DNA from: Aquarana catesbeiana
Taxonomy: Eukaryota > Chordata > Amphibia > Anura > Ranidae
Direction: 5' to 3'
Length of the DNA stretch: 64,000 bases
Assembly: GCF_042186555.1 (NCBI RefSeq)
Contig: NC_133325.1
Span: forward strand, 90,424,982 to 90,488,981
In this document: one piece after another, positions 57,660-64,000 of the stretch
Position numbering within the stretch: the first letter of the stretch is position 1
Layout of the letters: each line of letters opens with the position of its first letter
Program-made: the position numbers and the translations under genes
The notes under the pieces: model-generated
What the model saw: the letters and a program-made list of their open reading frames with translations, nothing else
What the model was told of the DNA's origin: nothing
Database searches by the model: none

Positions 57660-58036
57660 AATTGCGGGGTATTGCAGAGTATTGCGGAGTAATGCAGGGT
57701 ATATTGCAGGGTATTGCTGGGCATATTGCAGAGTATTGCGGGGTATATTGCAGAGCAGTGCCGGGTATAATGCAGAGTATTGCAGGGTATAATGCAGAGT
57801 ATTGCAGGGTATAATGCAGAGTATTGCAGGGTATTATGCAGAGTATTGCAGGGTATTATGCAGGGTATTATGCAGAGTATTGCAGGGTATTATGCAGAGT
57901 ATTGCAGGGTATTATGCAGGGTATTATGCAGAGTATTACAGGGCATTATGCAGAGTATTATGCAGAGTATTGCAGGGTATTATGCAGAGTATTGCAGGGT
58001 ATTATGCAGAGTATTATGCAGAGTATTGCAGGGATG
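57660..58036. repeat. 11-bp minisatellite
   Basis: Tandem GTATTGCAGGG and TATTATGCAGA-type 11-mers, most regular at 57770-58030, often alternating as a 22-bp pair. Because 11 is not a multiple of three and the unit lacks stops on the plus strand, three overlapping open frames (139, 79 and 85 aa; MQGIMQSIAGYYAEYCRV) read the same peptide. Not a gene. Confidence 0.92.
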
Positions 58037-58039
58037 GCT

Positions 58040-58443
58040 GAGCATGGAGGGATGGATGGATGTGACAGCAATTGTCACTGAGCACCGCTGTGGGCACTAC
58101 ACATGCAGCCCACAGCGGTGCTGCCATCCGATCCCTCCCCCTCTCCCCTCGCACTGTACCGATCGGTACAGAGAGGGGAGGGACGAACCGGCGTCATGAC
58201 ATGACGCCGGTCTGTTGACATGTGATCGCTCCGTCATTTGACGGAGCGATCACATGGTAAACGGCCACAATGAGCGGCCATTTACCGTGATCCGTGATGC
58301 GCCGGGTCCTCTGGACCTGGCGGTCACGGAAGTTCTCGGGTGCGCGCCCGAGCAGTATTCTGGGAGGACGTCCATGGACGTCCACCCAGAACTAGCCGAC
58401 CGCGCTGCAGCCGTCTTTCGGCTATGGCCCGGTCGGCAAGTGG
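58040..58443. mobile_element. GC-rich arm of a TTAA element (reverse orientation)
   Basis: The right part is the reverse complement of the left arm of 30153-31144 (GCGCCGGGTCCTCTGGACC, GTCCATGGACGTCCACCC, CTTTCGGCTATGGCCCGGTC) and ends GGCAAGTGG-TTAA at 58444-58447. It includes strong hairpins, such as TGTGATCGCTCCGTCA with its reverse complement near 58220-58255. The 11-bp array may have grown inside this element. Confidence 0.6.
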
Positions 58444-58447
58444 TTAA

Positions 58448-59581
58448 AGATGGATATCTCGGTAACGGCAGCAGCTGCTGCCACAACCGAGGTATCCATC
58501 TTTAGGGCCGGCGATTCTGTACACGATAACGGTGGTCTCTGCGGCGGGTTTCGCCGCAAGATCACCGTTATCGGCGGCAGGAGAGGTGCCACCCCCCCTC
58601 CCGCCGCTTACCGGAGCCGTTGGTAGCGGCGGAGGAGATCGGGACCTGTCACCGCTGAGGCACTGAGACGAGTGAGGCCAAGATGGCCCCCACCCGTCTC
58701 TATACCATGTGACGGCCGGAGCGACGTCATTACGACGGCTCCGCCCACTTCTCTTAAAGGCACAATTTTTTTTGTGTCATTTTTTTAAACGACTTTTTTT
58801 TTTTTTTTGCATTTTAGTCTAAATATGAGATCTGAGGACTTTTTGACCTCAGATCTCATATTTAAGAGGACCTGTCATGCTTTTTTCTATTACTAGGGAT
58901 GTTTACATTCCTTGTAATAGGAATAAAAGTGATCCAATTTTTTTTTTTTTAAAAAACAGTGAAAAAATAAATAAAATAAAGTAAAATAAATAATAATAAA
59001 AAAAAAAAAAATTTTTAAAGCGCCCTGTCCCGACGAGCTCGCGCGCAGAAGCGAACGCATACGTGAGTAGCGCCCGCATATGAAAACGGTGGTCAAACCA
59101 CACATGTGAGGTATCACCGCGACTGGTAGAGTGAGAGCAATAATTCTAGCCCTAGACCTCCTCTGTAACACAAAACATGCAATCTGTAGAATTTTTTAAA
59201 CGTCGCCTATGGAGATTTTTAAGGGTAAAAGTTTGACGCCATTCCACGAGCGGGCGCAATTTTAAAGCGTGACATGATGGGTATCAATTTACTTGGCGTA
59301 ACATTATATTTCACAATATAAAAAAAAATTGGGCTAACTTCACTGTTGTCTTATTTTTTTTTTCCAAAAAAGTGAATTTTTTCCAAAAAAAGTGCGCTTA
59401 GAAGACCGCTGCGCAAATACAGTGCAAAAAAAAGTATTGCAATGACCGCTATTTTATTCTCTAGGGTGTTAGAAAAAAAACAATATATAATGTTTGGGGG
59501 TTCTAAGTAATTTTCTAGCAAAAAAACCTGTTTTAAACTCTTAAACACCTAAAATCCAAAACGAGGCTGGTTTTGAAGTGG
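58448..59581. mobile_element. TTAA-flanked MITE, abutting the previous element
   Basis: TTAA at 58444-58447 and 59582-59585. Left end AGATGGATATCTCGG, which forms a hairpin with CCGAGGTATCCATCTTTA at 58487-58505; right end TTTTGAAGTGG. The middle shares GTAGAGTGAGAGCAATAATT and CTAGACCTCCTCTGTAAC with the other TTAA elements. It shares one TTAA with its left neighbour. Confidence 0.6.
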
Positions 59582-59585
59582 TTAA

Positions 59586-60095
59586 TATTGGTATTAGATA
59601 AACTTGAATTACTGGATGACCAGGCACTAGACATGGATCAGTAAACAATAGCCAAGCCTGATTGTACTAATTCATCTACGCCTATAGAACACTTGTCACA
59701 AGAGAAATATAGCAGCAGCCAACGCTGATCCTCTTAGGAAAATGCTAGCAGCCTGGCTCTCTCTGGCTTCACAACTTCCGACTCACATGCCCTGAACAAG
59801 TGTGCAGCAAATTAAAGTCAGAAGTCCTAATATACATACTTGTTACAAGTCTGTGGCTCAAAGTGACGGCCTGGTGTCAAGTTAAGCTGGCTGTTCCAAA
59901 AAAATAAAAAATTGAACTGACTACCCCATCCATACATTCGCGGTGGATGGAAAGATTACCCCCCGTGTCACTATTCTGACAGCGTCATCAGAATATACTG
60001 ATCAGGGCTGCATGTGCTGATCAAAGCAAAGTTTTCCAACAAGCTGTTTCATGAAAAGTTCATAGAACAACCATAGATGGATTCAAATTTGTTTG
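59586..60095. other. No gene recognised
   Basis: Unique-looking sequence upstream of the host gene. No open frame of note or recognisable repeat. Confidence 0.4.
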
Positions 60096-60117
60096 GTTAT
60101 GGTTTGTTTTGGTTATT

Positions 60118-60330
60118 CCTGAAAATCACATTTATAAGGAAAGATCAGATTTATTGCTGAAAATCAAATTAATTCCCGAAAATCACATTTATTACTAAAG
60201 ATCAGATTTATTGCTGAAAATCAAATTTTTCGATTTTTTTTCAAAGATCACATTTATAAGGAAAGATCAGATTTATTAATAAAGATGACATTTATTGCTG
60301 AAAATCGGATTCATTCCTGAAGATCGGACA
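60118..60330. repeat. Short degenerate repeats upstream of the promoter
   Basis: Words such as AAAGATCAGATTTATTGCTG, GAAAATCACATTTAT and TGAAAATCAAATT recur several times with an irregular spacing of about 20-50 bp. It could be a minisatellite or clustered binding sites about 300 bp upstream of the inferred start. Confidence 0.6.
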
Positions 60331-60431
60331 GATTTCACTCTAAACAGACACTTTCTAAGAGAAATGAGAACTGTGTGTGGACTTTGCAGACAATACTGAG
60401 ATGAATTCACAAACCTTCAACATCAAGCAGG

Positions 60432-60620
60432 CAGCTCCTTACTTCCTGTCACGTGACGGCCGTTAGAAAAAAAAAAAAAAAATCTTAAGCTCCGCCTACT
60501 ATGTCGTCATCGTGGCAAAGGCTCACTTAATCCTTACTTCCTGTCACGTGACGGCCGTCTTAAGCTCCGCCTACTGTGACATCACAGTGGCAACAGCACA
60601 CACATAAGGCAGCTGCAGGG
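60432..60620 (+). promoter_or_regulatory. Promoter with duplicated ETS / GTCACGTGAC / GC-box module
   Basis: A module of about 95 bp occurs twice: CTTACTTCCTGTCACGTGAC plus GGCCGT, then TTAAGCTCCGCCTACT. The palindrome GTCACGTGAC (60448-60457 and 60543-60552) is the consensus of E-box factors such as USF and of the TFEB/CLEAR element. ACTTCCTG is an ETS core and CTCCGCC a GC box. CRE-like ATGTCGTCAT and TGTGACATCACA follow in the two copies. A weak TATA-like CATAAGG lies at 60603-60609. The first copy has an A-run (60467-60482) inserted. Position directly upstream of a splice-donor-bearing exon supports promoter function, which is an inference. Confidence 0.6.
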
Positions 60621-60624
60621 AGTT

Positions 60625-60656
60625 CTCAGTACCATTTGGATTGATCTCGTGTACAG
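60625..60656 (+). other. Non-coding exon 1 of the host gene (5' end inferred)
   Basis: Ends GTACAG at 60656 followed by a donor GTAGGT. No ATG lies between the inferred start (about 60625-60635) and the donor. Joins to exon 2 at 61834. The 5' edge is an estimate from the TATA-like CATAAGG. Confidence 0.5.
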
Positions 60657-60846
60657 GTAGGTCTTATTTCCCATCTCTCCTCATTCTCCCCTTTATTATA
60701 TTCTCCTATTAGTGTCATTTGATGTAAAACAAAGTCCATCCATATTATTTAATCCTCCTACATTATTATTAATGGTGTTTACTGATTTTTTTTTTAATAT
60801 AAGATGAATGATGGATGGATTCTTAGATGGATATTATATACAATGA

Positions 60847-61341
60847 GGGGGATTTACTAAGACTGGAGCAGCTGTTTACACCAATCATTTCATTTTCACA
60901 GCTTCACCAAACAAGCTGAATCTGGATGCTGATTGGCTGATCTGTAGATCTGATCCAGATTCTGTCTGCTCCAGTATTGGGGTCACACCATAGAAACGCA
61001 GTCCGGATGTGTTCCAGGTGCTTTTCTGCATGCGCGGTTTTGATGCATTTTTGGTGCGTTTTTGATGCAGTCCAGTGCTTTTTTTTCCCCCTCTTTTTTT
61101 TCCTTAACCCTTATAAGGACAAGTGTGTTGCAGTGCGTTTTTTGATGCGTTTTACAGCGTTCCAGTACAGTCCAGTGCAGAAAAAATGCAGCATGTTCTA
61201 CTTTTTTTTTTTTCTGGAACGCACTGGAACGGCAAGCACTGGTGTGAACTATGCCATTGAAAACCATATACCCTACTTTCCATGCGTTTTTGATGCAGAA
61301 AAAAAACACATGTGGTGTGAACTGGCCCTTAGTGAATCCCC
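60847..61341. mobile_element. Palindromic MITE with nested GTGTGAAC-type repeat
   Basis: Outer ends GGGGGATTTACTAAG and, reversed, GGGGGGATTCACTAA. The inner pairing CTGGAGCAG / CTGCTCCAG shows the original was about 140 bp. The segment from about 60978 to 61330 (GTCACACCATAGAAACGC to GTGTGAACTGGCCC) with repeated TTTTTGATGC words is a second element inserted in it. Confidence 0.55.
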
Positions 61342-61414
61342 CCAATCAGTAGATGTGTTCAGTATAATGAGACTCCCATTGACATCAGTTGTAGATATTC
61401 TGTGTGATATATAA

Positions 61415-61782
61415 AGTGGTTGTAAATCTGATCAAAGTCCACAATTTCCATAAAATCCATCTTCACCTCTCAGGAGAACAGAGCGGGGGAGGGGAGCTGC
61501 AGTTAGAGATCTTGTACATTGTATAGTGTGTGAGAACTGATTGAAGGGACAATCACCCCTCCCCCACACACCATGCAGAGCTGAGCTGTGAATACACAGG
61601 CTGTGTGCTGAGCTCTCCTCCCTGTCACCATTTTATCTCTGGTGTCAGGAAAACATGTCAGATTTAATTTATACTGATAACAGAGGAACAAGAGAGAAAT
61701 GACACTTTGGAGAGGGACAAGAAGTAATCACCATGGAAACATTTGCCGTGTTCACATTTCATGTCTGAGATTTACAACCACT
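61415..61782. mobile_element. TTAA-type MITE (AGTGGTTGTAAATCT ends) in intron 1
   Basis: Ends AGTGGTTGTAAATCT and AGATTTACAACCACT are exact reverse complements. The right TTAA is present (61783-61786); the left is ATAA. Related to the families at 28501 and 40411. Confidence 0.7.
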
Positions 61783-61908
61783 TTAAGTAATAAGACAATA
61801 AACTAATCCTGTTTTTTTTTCTTCTCTTTGCAGATCGTTGATCGTTTCTGAGATACTTTTATCGTTTTCGGAGATTTTCATCCCAAGGGAAAAATACAAA
61901 TCGCAAAA

Positions 61909-61977
61909 ATGCTGTTGTTATTGTTACTGGTTGTAGTGAGAGACTTGGCGGCGGCTCTTTGGAATTACTATTTTCCA
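61909..61977 (+). CDS. First coding exon (signal peptide) of an unidentified secreted or membrane protein
   Basis: Exon 2 runs from the acceptor at 61833/61834 to the donor GTAAGT at 61978. The ATG at 61909 is the first in the spliced 5' leader, preceded by CGCAAAA. It encodes 23 residues: M, six Leu, three Val, RDLAAALWNYYFP. This is a short hydrophobic core ending in an A-x-A site, so cleavage after Ala16 is plausible and mature protein would start LWNYYFP. Arg-Asp in the middle of the core is unusual. The exon ends in phase 0. The rest of the protein lies beyond this window. The double GTCACGTGAC promoter is typical of, but not restricted to, lysosomal genes. I do not recognise the family. 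Confidence 0.6.
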
Positions 61978-62284
61978 GTAAGTATTTGTTTTTTATTTAC
62001 CTTTTTATAAGACGTGTCGCATTAACCCCGCAGGGGGCGCTGATTAGAACCACTTCCCACCAAATAAGTAGAGAGGCTGTCCGTCCACACAAACACTCCA
62101 TTCACATTGGCTCCAATAAACAGTGGAGGGCACAGGTGGCAAACACAACGCCAGGCCTTGTAATGTGACCTGCGCAGCGCCCGCCGCCCGCCACCTCCTG
62201 TTCTAACCAGCTGCTTTCCGCTGTCACACAGGTCTCCTTGGCAACAGGAGTAAACATGCACTCCTGCGCTCCCCTCAGTCTCCC

Positions 62285-62925
62285 CAGCGGCGCGGGTGTT
62301 CTGTCGAGAAGTGCCCCCCCCATAGAATAGTGCCCGGCATGTACTGCGCGTGCGCAGGACGGAACAGCACAACAGCTGATATCCCGATCCGCTGTGCTGA
62401 CGTAACCAGGGAACAAGCACACATCGTCAGACGTATCTCTCGATGGGAGATACCATTTCACACGCACAATTTTAACCTATACAAATGTCGGGGGAGACTG
62501 TAGTTCTCACATGACAAATGTCGGGGGAGACTGTAGTTCTCACATGGCTGCTGCTGGAGGGCGGCTAGTGGCTGTGTTGAAGGGCTGGTTTTGTCTGTGT
62601 TCACACAGGCAAAATCGGCTGTTCAACACAGAAAACCTGCCCTCCAACACAGACAAAACCGGACCATCAGCACACTGCGAGGCACAATGTGAGAACTACG
62701 GTCCAACCCCCCCCCTCCCCCCTGTTTGTATAGGTTCCAATTGTGGCCAAGAAATGGTATCCCCATAGAGAGATGCCTCCTACGATGTGCGCTTGCTCCC
62801 TGGTCACGTCACTCCAGCTGATCAGCAAAGCAGCTGAAGTGCGGCTCCGTCCTGCGCATGCGCAGTACTTCCCGGGCACTATTCGATGGGGGGGCACTTC
62901 TTGACAGAACACCGGCTGTGTGTGT
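62285..62925. repeat. Foldback repeat in intron 2, with a 34-bp tandem duplication
   Basis: The left arm (62285 to about 62515) and right arm (about 62690-62925) are imperfect reverse complements: GTGTTCTGTCGAGAAGTGCC pairs with GGCACTTCTTGACAGAACAC, and TACTGCGCGTGCGCAGGACG pairs with the mirrored stretch near 62847-62865. Within the left arm, GACAAATGTCGGGGGAGACT plus 14 more bases is repeated in tandem (62481-62514 and 62515-62547 approximately). CpG-rich; no coding capacity. Confidence 0.75.
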
Positions 62926-63185
62926 AGCCGAGCGCATGCGCTATCCATCCGGCATAACCAGTCAGTGGCAGATGTACCTGACGGCTCCGGTGGCTGTGTG
63001 TTCTCATTTACATCTAGCGGATTTTGAGGACTTGTAGCGGTAGGAGAGAGTACAGATGTGAGGTTTGCTGTGGAAGGGGGGAGGGGGTAGGAGGGCTGTG
63101 GAGGTGTGTAGAAAGATGTGTTTAGAGGTGGGGGGTGGGGGCAGAGGTCAGAACCCAGTAGGAGGGGTGGAAATTAGATGTTGCA
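62926..63185. other. Intron sequence, nothing recognised
   Basis: G-rich stretch between the foldback repeat and the tandem array. No exon signature found. Confidence 0.4.
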
Positions 63186-63197
63186 CATTGGGCACAG

Positions 63198-63945
63198 AGC
63201 ACCCCTGAATCCCTGCCCTCTGTACGTAGCGCACCCCTGAATCCCTGCCCTCTGTACATAGCGCACCCCTGAATCCCTGCTCTCTGTACATAGCACACCC
63301 CTGAATCCCTGCTCTCTGTACATAGCACACCCCTGAATCCCTGCCCTCTGTAGATAGCGCACCCATGAATCCCTGCCCTCTGTACGTAGCGCACCCCTGA
63401 ATCCCTGCTCTCTGTACATAGCGCACCCCGGAATCCCTGCTCTCTCTACATAGTGCACCCCTGAATCCCTGCTCTCTGTACATAGCACACCCCTGAATCA
63501 CTGCCCTCTGTAGATAGCGCACCCATGAATCCCTGCCCTCTGTACATAGCGCACCCCTGAATCCCTGCTCTCTGTACATAGCGCACCCCGGAATCCCTGC
63601 CCTCTCTACATAGCGCACCCCGGAATCCCTGCCCTCTCTACATAGTGCACCCCTGAATCCCTGCCCTCTGTACGTAGCGCACCCCTGAATCACTGCACTC
63701 TGTAGCGCACCCCTGAATCCCTGCCCTCTGTAGGTAGCGCACCCCTGAATCACTGCCCTCTGTAGGCAGCGCACCCCTGAATCCCTGCCCTCTGTAGTTA
63801 GCTCACCCCTGAATCCGTGCCCTCTGTAAGTAGCGCACCCCTGAATCCCTGCCCTCTGTAGGTAGCGCACCCCTGCCCTCTGTAGGTAGCGCACCCCTGC
63901 CCTCTGTAGGTAGCGCACCCCTGCCCTCTGTAGGTAGCGCACCCC
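63198..63945. repeat. 32-bp tandem array, about 24 copies
   Basis: Unit GCACCCCTGAATCCCTGCCC plus TCTGTACATAGC, 32 bp, repeated head to tail without spacers. Shortened units (about 22-24 bp, lacking TGAATCCCTG) occur near 63700 and at the right end (63866-63940). The 264-aa minus-strand open frame (RAGIQGCATYRGQGFRGAL) is the repeat read through and is not called as a gene. Confidence 0.9.
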
Positions 63946-64000
63946 TGATAAATAGACAATACTTTCGCGCCCGTGATAATAAATATGGAAAAATAAATAA

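Larger units (their letters stand above)
60657..61833 (+). other. Intron 1, filled with MITEs
   Basis: Donor GTAGGT, acceptor preceded by a long pyrimidine tract ending TTCTCTTTGCAG. About 1.18 kb. It contains a GGGGGATTTACTAAG-type palindromic MITE with another repeat nested inside (about 60847-61341) and a TTAA-type MITE (61415-61782). Confidence 0.55.

Noticed and set aside
60540..60600. MHC-type X/Y-box promoter reading of TGTGACATCACAGTGGCAAC
   Set aside because: A CRE-like core and a GGCAAC half-site are present, but the ordered X1-X2-Y spacing is not, and the signal peptide does not resemble MHC chains I know.
63148..63942. 264-aa minus-strand open frame and 32-bp repeats resembling a CRISPR array
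   Set aside because: The repeats are directly contiguous with no unique spacers and the genome is a vertebrate. The open frame is the 32-bp repeat translated.

Overview
This window reads as non-coding, repeat-saturated DNA from a frog nuclear genome, probably a ranid. The grounds are CR1 and L1/Tx1-type LINEs, Tc1-like elements, and many palindromic MITE families with TTAA, TTA/TAA or 8-bp target duplications, which I recognise from ranid sequence. No prokaryotic gene organisation is present. Almost every long open frame belongs to a transposon or a tandem repeat.

Layout. 0-6.6 kb: palindromic MITEs nested in one another. 6.77-13.26 kb: a complete LTR retrotransposon on the minus strand (578-bp LTRs, 5-bp target duplication GCCTG) with no visible pol gene. 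It encodes a proline-rich repeat protein and was later split by a CR1 LINE. 13.4-15.3 kb: a second CR1 copy and a Tc1 end. 17.5-20.7 kb: a 781-bp tandem duplication, one unit of which holds a truncated L1. 21.4-24.6 kb: a larger L1 ORF2 remnant. 24.9-31.1 kb: foldback, hAT-like and TTAA MITEs plus a third CR1 fragment. 32.4-40.4 kb: two decayed Tc1 elements, a 2.4-kb foldback element with a clean 8-bp target duplication, and a minisatellite. 40.4-46.7 kb: MITEs nested three deep. 46.9-51.3 kb: an L1 with ORF1 and ORF2 remnants, interrupted by a solo LTR of the family at 6.77 kb. 51.3-55.1 kb: a satellite-like array interrupted by a hAT-like element. 55.7-59.6 kb: TTAA-flanked elements and an 11-bp minisatellite. 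59.6-64 kb: the only convincing host gene, seen as a promoter with two GTCACGTGAC palindromes, a non-coding exon 1, and exon 2 with the start codon and signal peptide. Its intron 2 carries a foldback repeat and a 32-bp tandem array.

The genes do not form a pathway; they are layers of transposition. The window is useful because several insertions can be proved from inside it: uninterrupted paralogous copies supply the empty sites for a PIF/Harbinger-like MITE, a TTAA MITE, an L1 and the 2.4-kb foldback element.
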